64,000 nt of DNA from Megamonas hypermegale (lineage in GTDB: Bacteria > Bacillota > Negativicutes > Selenomonadales > Selenomonadaceae). Below are positions 31,102 through 40,728 of the stretch, one piece after another. The stretch lies in NCBI RefSeq assembly GCF_900187035.1, contig NZ_LT906446.1:682001-746000 (forward strand). Direction: 5' to 3'. The notes under the pieces were generated by a model, which was not told where the DNA came from, ran no database searches, and saw only the letters and a program-made list of their open reading frames with translations. Made by a program: the position numbers and the translations under genes. Each line of letters begins with the position of its first letter. Position 1 is the first letter of the stretch.

Positions 31102-31285
31102 TGTCTTTGTAAAAGTTGAGGTTTATATAGTTGGCAAAAAGACCAATATGAACAATTATGGTTTGATATTTTATGTGCTAGTAAACTTATCTGTAATGGT
31201 TGTAATGAGTGTAAGCAAGATTGTAAATGATTGGTTATGTAACCTATTGGATGCATAAATAAATATTATGATAAATGGAGCTTGA

Positions 31286-33823
31286 ATGGTTTCAGCAGGA
31301 AGTGCTAATATTGGTGCTATGACAAATGGACAACAACAAATATTAGCGGATGCGGCAGGAACAATAGAGCAAATGAATGGTGGTTCCCAGATAGTAAGTG
31401 GAACAGGAAGCATAAAAGATATGCAAGCAGGTGTTCAATATGTTGATGGTGGCAATGCAACAATAGAAAAAATGAATGGTGGAACACAAAAAATTTCATC
31501 AGGAAATGCAAGCATTAACACGATGGCTGGTGGACAACAACAAATACTAACTAATACTACAGGTAATATAAATATAGTAAATGGTGGTTCTCAGATAGTA
31601 TGGGGAATTGGTGCAATTGATAGTTTGAATAGTGGAGAACAAATTATTGAAAATGGTGGTATTGGTACTATAAAAAATATTGTAGGTGGTAAACAGATTA
31701 TAAAATCTGGTGGTACTGGGAAAGTTGAAAAATACACAGAAAACCAAATTATTCAAGCTGGTGGTACAGGTATTATTGAAACTTTAGATACTAAGTACAC
31801 ATTGACTTCTGGACAAACAGGAAAAGTAAATATTGTATTATCAGGAGGTACACAGATTGTAGGCAGTGGAGCAATTGGCTATGTTTCTAATGTACAATCT
31901 GGTGGACAACAAATTGTACAAGCTAATGGTATTGGTCATATTGATAAAATAAATCAAGATAGTGTAAATACACAAGTTGTTGAAAAAGGTGGTACAGGTA
32001 TTATTGGTCAGTTAAATACAAGTATTACTTTGACAGAAGGACAAACTATTCAAGTAGAGAATTTCGGTGATAATGGTAAACTGGTTATTGGACAGGGAGC
32101 GACAGGTCAGACCGATAAATATGACGAAAATGTTGAAGTTGGTGAAGGTGGAACTATCAATGTAGGTACGTTGGATACTGAAATGAATTTAGAAGGAGAT
32201 AAAACAGCTGTTATTGAAGACGAAATGACGGAAGATGCGGTACAAATTGTAGGACAAGATGCTACAGGAACAATAAAGAACTTGAACACTGGAATGCAAA
32301 TAGTACAAAAAGGTGGTATTTCTAAAGACACTGTTATCAATGGTGGTTTATTATATGTAAATGAAGGTGCTATTGTACAAGATACTACAATTAATTCAGG
32401 AACGTTGTCATTTGCTAATACAGGTGGAGTATATGAATTAACAGGTACATTTACAGCTAATGGTGGAAATATTGTATTAACACAAGAAGCCTCTAATAAA
32501 TTAAGAACTGTTAATACAATAAATAACGCCTCTTATGAAACTTTAAATATTCAAAAGATGAAAGGTTCAAATGCTCATTTTATTTTAGATACGGATTTGG
32601 AAAATGGTATGACATTTGACAAAAATGATGAAAGTAAAACATTAGCAGAATTGAAAAATGAGGCGACACAAAATAATGATAAGATTATAATTAATGAAGC
32701 TGAAAAAGGCACACATTATATACAAGTAAAAGACGCTAGTGGGGAAAATTTCTCTAAAATAGAACCAGGTAAATATCAAGTTCTAGTAGTAGATAAAAGT
32801 GGTAATTTAGAATTTAAAGGTGAAAAATACAATGCTGGCGGATTATATGAGTATGACCCATCTATTGTTCGTGGTGATAAATATGGATTGGATAAAAATG
32901 AATGGCTTTTAACTAGTGTAGAAAAAAATATAAATAATGATACTAGAGTTTTATTAGATGCTACAGATAATGCTTATGCAATGTGGAGAAATACAAATGA
33001 TAGTATGCGTTCTCGTTTGGGTGAGTTGCATAATAGCAATATAAATGATATGGGATTATGGGCTAGATATCTTGATGGTAGTTTTGATAACAGTGCTTTT
33101 GACAGTGATTATAATTTATTCCAATTGGGATATGATAAACAAGCTGATACAAAATCTATTTATGGTGTAGCTATCGATTATGGTACTGGTAAAAGTAAAT
33201 ATGTAAATGGCGGTAGCAATGATAAATTAACTGCACTTAGTGTATATGCAGTATGGAATAATGATGATGATGCATATACAAATTTAACAGCACGTATAGG
33301 TCAATTTGATACAGAATTAAATTCTTATGGAGATTATGCAGATAGTACAAATTATAAACATAATGCGTACAGTTTAAGTGCTGAATACGGTAAACGTTAT
33401 AATTATGATAATAATTTTTATATTGAACCACAAGCACAATTAACTATTGGTAGATTAGCAAGTTTTGACTATACTACAAATCGTGGTGCAACAGGGAATG
33501 TTGATGGATTAAATAGTGTTATTACTCGTTTAGGTTTTACAGTAGGTAAACAAGCAGAAAATGGAAATAATATTTATTTAAAAGCTGATATGTATCATGA
33601 ATTTGCAGGAACACGAAATTTAATACTTGAAAGTAAAGCCAGTGGAAGTAGTGAATTTTTATCTAGAAATGCAGACTATAGTGATACATGGTTTGAAGTA
33701 GGTGTTGGTGGTAATATTAAATTATCTGAAGACGTTACTTTCTATGGTGATGTAACACGTGGATTTGGTGGCGACATTAATAAAGATTGGCAAGTAAATG
33801 GAGGTATTCGTTGGGCATTTTAA
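31286..33823 (+). CDS. AIDA-repeat autotransporter with beta-barrel, no signal peptide
   Basis: An 845-residue type V secreted protein. Residues 1-~400 are degenerate ~18-20-residue repeats of the form GGxQxVxxGxGxIxxM (for example GGSQIVSGTGSIKDM), predicting a beta-helix passenger. A linker follows, and from about 560 (LLDATDNAYAMWRN) comes a 12-strand autotransporter barrel ending in GGIRWAF with the terminal Phe needed for outer-membrane assembly. The frame begins at ATG 31286 after TGGAG and enters the repeats at once. No signal peptide is encoded in frame, so the 5' end is probably lost and the product may not be exported. The barrel proves a diderm host. Confidence 0.82.
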   Translation: MVSAGSANIGAMTNGQQQILADAAGTIEQMNGGSQIVSGTGSIKDMQAGVQYVDGGNATIEKMNGGTQKISSGNASINTMAGGQQQILTNTTGNINIVNGGSQIVWGIGAIDSLNSGEQIIENGGIGTIKNIVGGKQIIKSGGTGKVEKYTENQIIQAGGTGIIETLDTKYTLTSGQTGKVNIVLSGGTQIVGSGAIGYVSNVQSGGQQIVQANGIGHIDKINQDSVNTQVVEKGGTGIIGQLNTSITLTEGQTIQVENFGDNGKLVIGQGATGQTDKYDENVEVGEGGTINVGTLDTEMNLEGDKTAVIEDEMTEDAVQIVGQDATGTIKNLNTGMQIVQKGGISKDTVINGGLLYVNEGAIVQDTTINSGTLSFANTGGVYELTGTFTANGGNIVLTQEASNKLRTVNTINNASYETLNIQKMKGSNAHFILDTDLENGMTFDKNDESKTLAELKNEATQNNDKIIINEAEKGTHYIQVKDASGENFSKIEPGKYQVLVVDKSGNLEFKGEKYNAGGLYEYDPSIVRGDKYGLDKNEWLLTSVEKNINNDTRVLLDATDNAYAMWRNTNDSMRSRLGELHNSNINDMGLWARYLDGSFDNSAFDSDYNLFQLGYDKQADTKSIYGVAIDYGTGKSKYVNGGSNDKLTALSVYAVWNNDDDAYTNLTARIGQFDTELNSYGDYADSTNYKHNAYSLSAEYGKRYNYDNNFYIEPQAQLTIGRLASFDYTTNRGATGNVDGLNSVITRLGFTVGKQAENGNNIYLKADMYHEFAGTRNLILESKASGSSEFLSRNADYSDTWFEVGVGGNIKLSEDVTFYGDVTRGFGGDINKDWQVNGGIRWAF

Positions 33824-33865
33824 TTTAAATTAATATATTTAAGTAATAAATCATAAAAAGCTCTA

Positions 33866-34181
33866 TGAATTGCACCCAAAAAGTTGGATATAAAAACAAT
33901 TTTTTGGGTGCAGTTTTTATATAATTAAATATTCAAATGAACTTAAAAGAAAAAGGCATTATCCAAAGCATGAGCCGAAAGAAAACTTGCTTAGATAATG
34001 CCGTAATAGAAAATTTCTTTGGTTTATTAAAAATAGAATTAATCTATTAAAAAAATTTAAATCTGTTGAAGATTTTATAAATGAATAAAGATAAAACTAA
34101 AAGGACTTAGTCCCGTAAAACACAGAACTAAGTCCTATTTAGTAGCTTAATTAATATGTCCAATATTTTGGGTGCATATCA
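33866..34181 (+). mobile_element. 316-bp decayed relic of the IS3-family element
   Basis: It starts TGAATTGCACCC and ends GGGTGCATATCA, close matches to both ends of the two full copies in this window. Inside, the first ~70 bases are followed directly by pieces from the 3' part of orfB ([11 protein letters not shown] and [14 protein letters not shown], then a stop) with further deletions. It is non-coding but keeps both terminal repeats, so it could still be mobilised in trans. The left flank AAAAAGCTCTA looks like the first arm of a terminator for the autotransporter gene; the matching second arm is absent. Confidence 0.85.
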
Positions 34182-34209
34182 CATATGTTCAGTTTTTTAT
34201 CGTATTATA

Positions 34210-34761
34210 TTATTGTACACCGGATTCGATTAAGCCATATTTGCCATCTTTACGTCTGTAAACAACATTAACGTCTTCTGTTTTATCGTCGCGATATACA
34301 AAGAAATCGTGGTTTAATAAATTCATTTGCATTATAGCTTCTTGAACATCCATAGGTTTAACTATAAAACGTTTTGTTTTGATGATAACAGCGTCTTCAT
34401 CTTCTGCATGTTTACCGGAGCCTGCGCCCTGAGACATCAATTCAGTTTTCATGCTGCCTTCGCGGAAACGTCTTTCCAATTTAGTTTTATATTTACGAAT
34501 TTGGCGTTCAATTTTTTCGATAACTAAATCTATAGATGTATACATATCCATAGTTGCTTCCTGTCCACGAAGTAAAATACCCTGAACAGGTACAGTAACT
34601 TCTACAATATGACGGTCTTTTGATACTGTAAGAAGGACGGTAATTTCTCCGACATTATCGAAGTACTTTGTTACTTTTCCTATTTTCTTTTCTACATAGT
34701 CGTGAAGTGCAGGAGTGACTTCAATGTTTTTGCCTCTAATAGTGAATGTTGCCATATGCAT
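34210..34761 (-). CDS. hpf: Ribosome hibernation promoting factor, long form
   Basis: A 183-residue protein that dimerises 70S ribosomes into inactive 100S particles. The N-terminal RaiA/YfiA domain (FTIRGKNIEVTPALHDYVEKK and the IDLVIEKIERQIRKYK helix) is joined by a charged linker to the C-terminal dimerisation domain (VIIKTKRFIVKPMDVQEAIMQMNLLNHDF, then FRRKDGKYGLIE-like). AAAGGGG lies 5 bases before the ATG at 34761 and 11 before the ATG at 34755; either start is possible. Confidence 0.94.
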   Translation of the reverse strand: MHMATFTIRGKNIEVTPALHDYVEKKIGKVTKYFDNVGEITVLLTVSKDRHIVEVTVPVQGILLRGQEATMDMYTSIDLVIEKIERQIRKYKTKLERRFREGSMKTELMSQGAGSGKHAEDEDAVIIKTKRFIVKPMDVQEAIMQMNLLNHDFFVYRDDKTEDVNVVYRRKDGKYGLIESGVQ

Positions 34762-34950
34762 TCATCCCCTTTTCTGTATCTTTAGTTATATATATTCTAC
34801 ATAGAGAAATGTATTCCTGCTGTTTTTTATAAATTTTTTAAAAAATTTATATTTATATTTTATTTTTATGAGAAAGTTCTTATCAAGATTAATATTTGCA
34901 AATGAAATAAAAAGCTATATAATATCCTATAGAATAGGAGAGATAAACAA

Positions 34951-35823
34951 ATGTTAGATACAGATTTATGTTGGTGTGGCAGTGGCAAACAGTATGCCGA
35001 ATGCCATAAAAGTTTTGATGAACGTTTAAATTCAATCAAATTAAAAAAATTTAGAGGTCAATGCCGTCCTCCACGTCAGATTATCAAAAATGAAAAAGAT
35101 ATTGAAGGTATCAGAAAAAGTGGCATTATAAATAATGGTGCACTCGATTTAATTGCTGAAAATATCTGCGCTGGAATGGATACGGAAACAGTAAATTTAT
35201 TAGCGCATAATTATATTGTAGAACATGGCGGTATTCCTGCATGTCTCAATTATGAAGGCTATCCAAAAAGCATTTGCGTATCAATCAATAATGTAGTTTG
35301 CCATGGTATTCCAAGTCGCGACATCGTCTTAAAAGATGGCGATATCGTAAATGTCGATGTAACTACAATTCTTGATGGTTATTATGCTGATGCTTCTCGT
35401 ATGTTTATGATTGGTGATGTTTCACCTAAAGCTAAAAAATTAGTTGAAGTGACAAAAGAATGTATGGAACTCGGTATTAAAGCACTTAAACCATGGGGTT
35501 TTATCGGTGATGTAGGTGCTGCAATTCAGTATTACGCTCATAAAAATGGCTATTCCATAGTTGAAGTATTAGGCGGTCATGGCGTAGGTAAAGAATTCCA
35601 TGAAGAACCATTTGTCGCTCATTTTGGCAAACAAAATACGGGTATGCTTCTCGTTCCTGGTATGGTTTTAACAGTAGAACCAATGATTAATATGGGTAAA
35701 AAAGATGTAGTAATCGACCCACTTGATAATTGGACTATTTATACAAAAGATGGTTCATTATCTGCTCAATGGGAAAAAACTGTATTGATTACAGAAACAG
35801 GTACAGAAATTTTAGCTTATTAA
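34951..35823 (+). CDS. map: Methionine aminopeptidase type I with N-terminal SEC-C zinc motif
   Basis: Removes the initiator Met from nascent proteins. Residues 6-18 (LCWCGSGKQYAECH) form a SEC-C zinc motif like the one ending SecA, expected to help ribosome docking. The pita-bread catalytic domain follows: VCHGIPSRDIVLKDGDIVNVDVT with the first metal Asp, GYYADASRMF, GHGVGKEFHEEP with the catalytic His, LTVEPMI, and the terminal Glu region. Length 290 residues. AGGAGAG precedes the ATG. Confidence 0.95.
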   Translation: MLDTDLCWCGSGKQYAECHKSFDERLNSIKLKKFRGQCRPPRQIIKNEKDIEGIRKSGIINNGALDLIAENICAGMDTETVNLLAHNYIVEHGGIPACLNYEGYPKSICVSINNVVCHGIPSRDIVLKDGDIVNVDVTTILDGYYADASRMFMIGDVSPKAKKLVEVTKECMELGIKALKPWGFIGDVGAAIQYYAHKNGYSIVEVLGGHGVGKEFHEEPFVAHFGKQNTGMLLVPGMVLTVEPMINMGKKDVVIDPLDNWTIYTKDGSLSAQWEKTVLITETGTEILAY

Positions 35824-35852
35824 TCTGATTTTCGGTTTATTAATTGCAAAAG

Positions 35853-35893
35853 AAATGCTTCCTGAAATTTTATTTTGTTCAGGAAGCATTTTT
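35853..35893 (+). terminator. Terminator of map
   Basis: Perfect 13-bp stem AATGCTTCCTGAA / TTCAGGAAGCATT followed by T run; it lies 30 bases upstream of ftsE. Confidence 0.9.
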
Positions 35894-35922
35894 ATACTAT
35901 ATTTGACAAAAGGAGTTTTGTG

Positions 35923-36621
35923 ATGACACAGCCAATGATAACAATGGAACATGTTTCTAAAAAATATGAAAATGATGCTTTGGCTTTAGATGATGTTAAT
36001 ATAACAATTAATAAAGGTGAATTTGTTTTTATAGTTGGGCCAAGTGGAGCCGGTAAATCCACTTTTATGCGTTTATTATTGCGAGAAACTTTGCCTAGTT
36101 CTGGTACAGTAAAAGTTAATGGATATAATATTTCCAAAATGAAAAATAAAGATGTACCGTATTTAAGACGCAGTCTGGGCATTGTATTTCAGGATTATCG
36201 CTTATTGCCGAACAAAACGGTTTATGAAAATGTTGCCTTTGCAATGCGCGTTATCGAAGCACCGCGCCGTTTAATTCAGCGCAGTGTAATCAGTGTTTTA
36301 GATGTAGTAGGCTTAAAAGAAAAATATCGCTGTTTTCCTAGTCAATTATCTGGCGGAGAACAACAGCGCGTGGCTATCGCTAGAGCTATTGTCAATCAGC
36401 CTTCTATCGTTATAGCCGATGAACCTACAGGCAATCTTGACCCAGAAACGACTTGGGGTATTATGGAAATTTTTCATCGCATTAATCAGTCAGGCACAAC
36501 AATTGTCATGGCAACGCATAATAAAGATATCGTAGATACTATGCAACGCCGTGTTATAGCGATTTCCGATGGAAAGATTATCCGTGATGTGGCACAGGGA
36601 GGTTATGACGATGAAATTTAG
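35923..36621 (+). CDS. ftsE: FtsE, cell-division ABC ATPase
   Basis: A 232-residue ATPase that works with FtsX to activate periplasmic or extracellular murein hydrolases. Walker A GPSGAGKST, Q-loop VFQDYRLLPNKTV, signature LSGGEQQRVAIARA, Walker B IVIADEPTGNLDPE and H-loop MATHN are all present. The frame is open from 35875, inside the map terminator, but AAAGGAG and homology place the start at ATG 35923. It overlaps ftsX by 11 bases. Confidence 0.96.
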   Translation: MTQPMITMEHVSKKYENDALALDDVNITINKGEFVFIVGPSGAGKSTFMRLLLRETLPSSGTVKVNGYNISKMKNKDVPYLRRSLGIVFQDYRLLPNKTVYENVAFAMRVIEAPRRLIQRSVISVLDVVGLKEKYRCFPSQLSGGEQQRVAIARAIVNQPSIVIADEPTGNLDPETTWGIMEIFHRINQSGTTIVMATHNKDIVDTMQRRVIAISDGKIIRDVAQGGYDDEI

Positions 36622-37498
36622 CACGAGTGAGTATTTTATCAAGGAAGTATACCTCTCGTTTAAGCGCAACACTTGGATGACGTTAGCTTCAATATTGACA
36701 GTAGTATTATCATTGTTCATTTTAGGATTTTTCTCTATTGCGGTATTGAATTTAAATAAATTGGCTAATACTTTAGAGTCACAGGTACAAGTCAGTGTAT
36801 ATTTAAAAGATGATATCAATAAAGAAGATTTAGATGAAACAAAACGGGTTTTAGAAAATATTGAAGGCACGCAGAGCGTAAAATATATAACGCGCGATGA
36901 AGCAATGAAGAATTTTAAAGACCGTTTGGGTGACCAACAGTTTTTATTAGATGCCTTAGACAATACTAATCCATTGCCAGACTCATTTTCAGTCGTGGTG
37001 ACGACACCAGAGCAAGTTAAAGAAGTGGCAGATGTAGCGCAGACTTTATTTACGGTTGAAAGCGTATCATACAGTCAAGATATAATAAACCATATTTTTA
37101 ATTTGACTCATTTGATTAGAATTGTCGGAGTAGCTTTGATAATTCTGTTATTAGCTGCGGCAATATTTATAATTTCTAATACAATCCGTTTGACCGTATT
37201 TGCACGACGTAAAGAAATTGCTATAATGAAATATGTTGGCGCGACTGATTGGTTCATTCGCTGGCCGTTTTTATTAGAAGGTATTGCACTAGGCTTTATC
37301 GGTGGCAGTATTGCAGCATTTTTATTAATTATGATTTATGCGCAAATATCACAGGAAATTTACGATGCAATGGCATTTTTCCCATTAATTCCACAATATC
37401 CTTTTATTAATTATATTGTTTTGGCAGTGCTTATAAGTGGTATTGTTATCGGTGCAGTAGGAAGCCTTATCTCGCTTAAAAGATTTCTTAGAGTTTAA
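36611..37498 (+). CDS. ftsX: FtsX, cell-division membrane protein
   Basis: A 295-residue partner of FtsE: one N-terminal helix (TLASILTVVLSLFILGFF), an extracellular domain (~55-165), then three helices ending VLISGIVIGAVGSLISLKRFLRV. The extracellular domain should touch the M23 protein encoded next. Several ATGs are possible; the ATG at 36611 has GGGAGG at 8 bases, whereas the one at 36605 is only two bases away from it. Confidence 0.95.
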   Translation: MKFSTSEYFIKEVYLSFKRNTWMTLASILTVVLSLFILGFFSIAVLNLNKLANTLESQVQVSVYLKDDINKEDLDETKRVLENIEGTQSVKYITRDEAMKNFKDRLGDQQFLLDALDNTNPLPDSFSVVVTTPEQVKEVADVAQTLFTVESVSYSQDIINHIFNLTHLIRIVGVALIILLLAAAIFIISNTIRLTVFARRKEIAIMKYVGATDWFIRWPFLLEGIALGFIGGSIAAFLLIMIYAQISQEIYDAMAFFPLIPQYPFINYIVLAVLISGIVIGAVGSLISLKRFLRV

Positions 37499-37511
37499 GG
37501 AGCAATAGTTG

Positions 37512-38603
37512 ATGAGAATTTTTATAATCTTTATGTTGATATGTTCTCTGATGAATACGACTTTTGCTCAGACTTTAGGAGAACGACAAGATGAATTGAA
37601 TGAAAAGGCACAGGCTGAACGACAAAAGATAGACGAAGCAAATAAGAAAATAGATGAAGTTTCGGAAAAAATGCGCGCTATGCAAGATGATTTAGATACT
37701 GCCAATGCTGAATATAATGAAGTAAAGACAAAACTTGATGATGCTAATGCTCAGATTAAAGAGAATGAGGAAAAATTAGAAAAGACAGAGGCTTCATTAA
37801 AGGAAAATAGAAAGTATTTGCAAAAGCGAGTGCGTAATATTTACATGCATGGGCAAATTTCCTATTTAGATATATTGTTTGGTGCTAAGGATTTTTCTGA
37901 TTTTCTTACACGAATGGATTTGATAAAGCGAATTTTGCGTTATGATTATGATTTAATCACTAAGATTAATGATGAACGCAATACAATCGTTGAAACAAAG
38001 AAACAATTAGAAAAAGATAAGAAAGAAACAGAAAAATTATATGATGATGCCTTGCATAAAAAATTAGTAATGGATAGAAAAAAAGACGCGTTAGATAAGA
38101 TGATGGATAGGCTGAAATACGATAAAGAAACATCTGAAAAAGCTTATCAAGAAATAATGGCGGCATCAGCTAATATAACGCGAATGTTGCAAAACCATAG
38201 CCCTTCTACTGTAATGGGTACAGGGCAAATGATTTGGCCATTAGGTGGGCCAGTGACTTCAGAATTTGGCTGGCGTACACATCCGATTTATGGAAATGCT
38301 CGTTTTCATAGTGGCATTGATATTGGCGGTGATTATGGGCTTAATATCGCAGCAGCAGATTCTGGCACAGTCACTTATGCTGGCTGGATTAGTGGCTACG
38401 GCAATACAGTCATAATAGACCATGGCAATGGCATTTCTACATTGTACGGGCATAATCAATCGCTCACAGTCAGTGAAGGTCAAGCCGTATCACAAGGACA
38501 GACCATTGCACATTGCGGTTCAACGGGTAACTCTACAGGGCCACATTGTCATTTTGAAGTGCGCGTAAACGGTGAACCGACAAGCCCATATGGCTATCTT
38601 TGA
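37512..38603 (+). CDS. Secreted M23 (LytM-domain) murein hydrolase or activator, EnvC-like
   Basis: A 363-residue exported protein. The signal peptide ends at about TTFAQ (residue 20). A long coiled coil follows (~20-220) and then an M23 domain (~240-355) with all zinc and catalytic positions in place: FHSGIDIGG (HxxxD), the GYGNTVIIDHGNG strand, YGHNQSL and the HCHFEVR HxH motif. Because these residues are conserved it may be a real endopeptidase, unlike the inactive EnvC. Placement 13 bases after ftsX indicates that it is the FtsEX-controlled hydrolase (established arrangement; pairing here is inferred). Start ATG 37512 after AAGGAGC. Confidence 0.92.
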   Translation: MRIFIIFMLICSLMNTTFAQTLGERQDELNEKAQAERQKIDEANKKIDEVSEKMRAMQDDLDTANAEYNEVKTKLDDANAQIKENEEKLEKTEASLKENRKYLQKRVRNIYMHGQISYLDILFGAKDFSDFLTRMDLIKRILRYDYDLITKINDERNTIVETKKQLEKDKKETEKLYDDALHKKLVMDRKKDALDKMMDRLKYDKETSEKAYQEIMAASANITRMLQNHSPSTVMGTGQMIWPLGGPVTSEFGWRTHPIYGNARFHSGIDIGGDYGLNIAAADSGTVTYAGWISGYGNTVIIDHGNGISTLYGHNQSLTVSEGQAVSQGQTIAHCGSTGNSTGPHCHFEVRVNGEPTSPYGYL

Positions 38604-38628
38604 TTAATCTATAATTTTGGTGATAAAA

Positions 38629-39780
38629 ATGAATAAAATATTGAGAAATATAATAATAGCTTTGTTGATAGCGATTTTTTCTTCCTTATCAACATTGGGC
38701 GTTATTTATTATTTACTTGGTTTCAATCAGCAGGGATTTTTCAATCTCATGCGTTTTGTAACAGCATATCGTTTTATTGAACTTAAATATGTAAATCAAA
38801 CAGATGATGTTAATTTAATAGATGGCGCTATTGATGGAATGGTAAAATCTTTAGGCGACCCACATTCTAATTATCTCTCTCCTAAGATGTATCAAAGTCT
38901 AAAAGAACAAACACAAGGTTCTTTTGCAGGCATTGGCGTGGTAATGGGAATGGATAATAATAAAAATATTAATATTGTCGCTGTAATGGAAGACTCTCCT
39001 GGTCAAAAAGCTGGACTTGCCGAAGGCGACCAGATAATAGCAGTAGATGGAACACCTGTCACAGAAATGGCTTTTGATGAAGTGGCAGCTCATGTGCGTG
39101 GTGAACCAGGAACTGATGTAGTACTTACAATCATGCGCGATGGCACTCAGCAAGATTATACAATTACTCGTGATAATATCAAGCTTAAAACAGTTGGTCA
39201 TGAAATGCTCGATAACAATATCGGCTACATTCAGATTGTTTCATTCTCTGAAGATACAGCACAGGAATTTATGGACGCATATACTGATTTACAAAATCAA
39301 GGTATGCAAGGTTTAGTGCTTGATTTACGAAATAATCCAGGTGGACTTTTAGGTGCATGCGTTGATATTGCTAAAAATCTTGTACCAAAAGGCGATATTG
39401 TTTCAATTGTGGATAAAGATGGAAATAAAGAAGTTTATAGCTCTGATTTAGAACAAGTACCGTATCCTGTAGCTGTTTTAATCAATAAAAACAGTGCAAG
39501 TGCTTCAGAAATTTTATCAGGCGCTATACAAGATACAAAATCAGGTGTGATAATCGGCGAAACTTCATATGGAAAAGGTTCTGTACAGACGATTTTACCA
39601 ATGATGGATGATGATGCAGTAAAATTGACAATTGCCAAATATTATACGCCAAGTGGTCGCTCCATTGATGGTGTAGGTATCACGCCAGATATAGAAGTCA
39701 AATTAGATGAAGGTTCTACAGTTGATACACAGCTTGATAAAGCAAAAGAAGTAATAAGTCAACAGATAAATAATCAATAG
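38629..39780 (+). CDS. S41 C-terminal processing peptidase (CtpA/Prc type)
   Basis: A 383-residue membrane-anchored serine protease. One N-terminal helix (IIIALLIAIFSSLSTLGVIYYLL) is followed by a helical region with LGDPHSNYL, a PDZ domain (~95-175, GIGVVMGMDNN to DGTPVTEM), and the S41 catalytic core with nucleophile Ser in INKNSASASEI and the Lys in TSYGKGSVQT. Its place after the M23 gene suggests that it trims envelope hydrolases (inference). The TTG at 38617 is in frame but the ATG at 38629 is preferred; the ribosome site is poor (TTTTGGTG). Confidence 0.93.
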   Translation: MNKILRNIIIALLIAIFSSLSTLGVIYYLLGFNQQGFFNLMRFVTAYRFIELKYVNQTDDVNLIDGAIDGMVKSLGDPHSNYLSPKMYQSLKEQTQGSFAGIGVVMGMDNNKNINIVAVMEDSPGQKAGLAEGDQIIAVDGTPVTEMAFDEVAAHVRGEPGTDVVLTIMRDGTQQDYTITRDNIKLKTVGHEMLDNNIGYIQIVSFSEDTAQEFMDAYTDLQNQGMQGLVLDLRNNPGGLLGACVDIAKNLVPKGDIVSIVDKDGNKEVYSSDLEQVPYPVAVLINKNSASASEILSGAIQDTKSGVIIGETSYGKGSVQTILPMMDDDAVKLTIAKYYTPSGRSIDGVGITPDIEVKLDEGSTVDTQLDKAKEVISQQINNQ

Positions 39781-39834
39781 TTTATAAAAAAGCGGTAGTT
39801 TTTTGATATGCACCCAAAATATTGGACATATTAA

Positions 39835-40728
39835 TTAAGCTATTAATTGAGACTTAGTTCTGTATTCTACGGGACTAAGTCCTTTTAGTTTTATCTTTAT
39901 CCGTTTTGTATTATAATATTTTATATAAGATTTTAACTCTTTTATAAAATCTTCAACGGATTTAAATTTTTTTAAATAGAACAATTCGCTTTTTAGCAAA
40001 CCAAAGAAATTTTCTATTACGGCATTATCTAAGCAGTTTCCTTTTCGGCTCATGCTTTGGATAATGCCTTTTTCTTTTAATAACTCCTGATATCTTCTAT
40101 TCTGATACTGCCATCCTTGGTCTGAGTGTAGAATTATCCCTTTTGTTTCTTTTATCTTTCTTGTTGCATCTTCTACCATATCTAATACTTGCTTTAGTAT
40201 TAGTCTTTTCGATATTTTATAACATATTATTTCTCCGTTATATAAATCTATTATTGGTGATAAATATATTTTTTCATTACATAATGCAAATTCTGTTACA
40301 TCTGTTGCCCATTTTTCGTTTGGTTTTTCTGCTTTGAAATTTCTATTTAATATATTTTTAGCTATTTTCCCTTCTTGCCCTCTATATGATTTATATTTCT
40401 TTGCTCTTACTTTGCATGTTAAATTTTCTTCTTTCATCAATCTCATAACTACTTTATGATTGACTTTTATTCCTTGTTTATGCAGCTGCATAGTTACTCT
40501 TCTATATCCATATCTTCCATGATTTTTATTACAAATATTATGAATTAATGTTTTTAATCCTTTATATTTGTCTTCTTTTGATAAATTTTTTAATGCATCA
40601 TAATATGTGCTTTTAGCTAATTTTGTATAGTTTAATAGGGCTTTTAGAGTATATTTTTTCCTTAATTTAGCAATTACTAAAACTAGTGTCTTCCTTCCTT
40701 TTCCCATTGCTTCATTAAGGCATGCCAC
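39835..40728 (-). CDS. IS3-family transposase OrfB (DDE domain), copy A
   Basis: Catalytic part of the transposase. An HTH_21-like N-terminal region (YKGLKTLIHNIC, HGRYGYRRVTMQL) is followed by the rve integrase core with the DDE triad: WATDVTEFAL, LHSDQGWQYQN and [14 protein letters not shown] (D, D, E with 35 residues between the last two). It should be made as an OrfAB fusion by -1 slippage on A6G in the overlap with orfA; the listed start GTG at 40728 is only the beginning of the open frame. Confidence 0.93.
   Translation of the reverse strand: MACLNEAMGKGRKTLVLVIAKLRKKYTLKALLNYTKLAKSTYYDALKNLSKEDKYKGLKTLIHNICNKNHGRYGYRRVTMQLHKQGIKVNHKVVMRLMKEENLTCKVRAKKYKSYRGQEGKIAKNILNRNFKAEKPNEKWATDVTEFALCNEKIYLSPIIDLYNGEIICYKISKRLILKQVLDMVEDATRKIKETKGIILHSDQGWQYQNRRYQELLKEKGIIQSMSRKGNCLDNAVIENFFGLLKSELFYLKKFKSVEDFIKELKSYIKYYNTKRIKIKLKGLSPVEYRTKSQLIA

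Noticed and set aside
31114-31229. Short Cys-rich open frame (ending CNGCNECKQDCK) before the autotransporter
   Set aside because: It has no start codon or ribosome site; the overlapping MNNYGLIFYVL frame is also too short to support. At most a decayed fragment.
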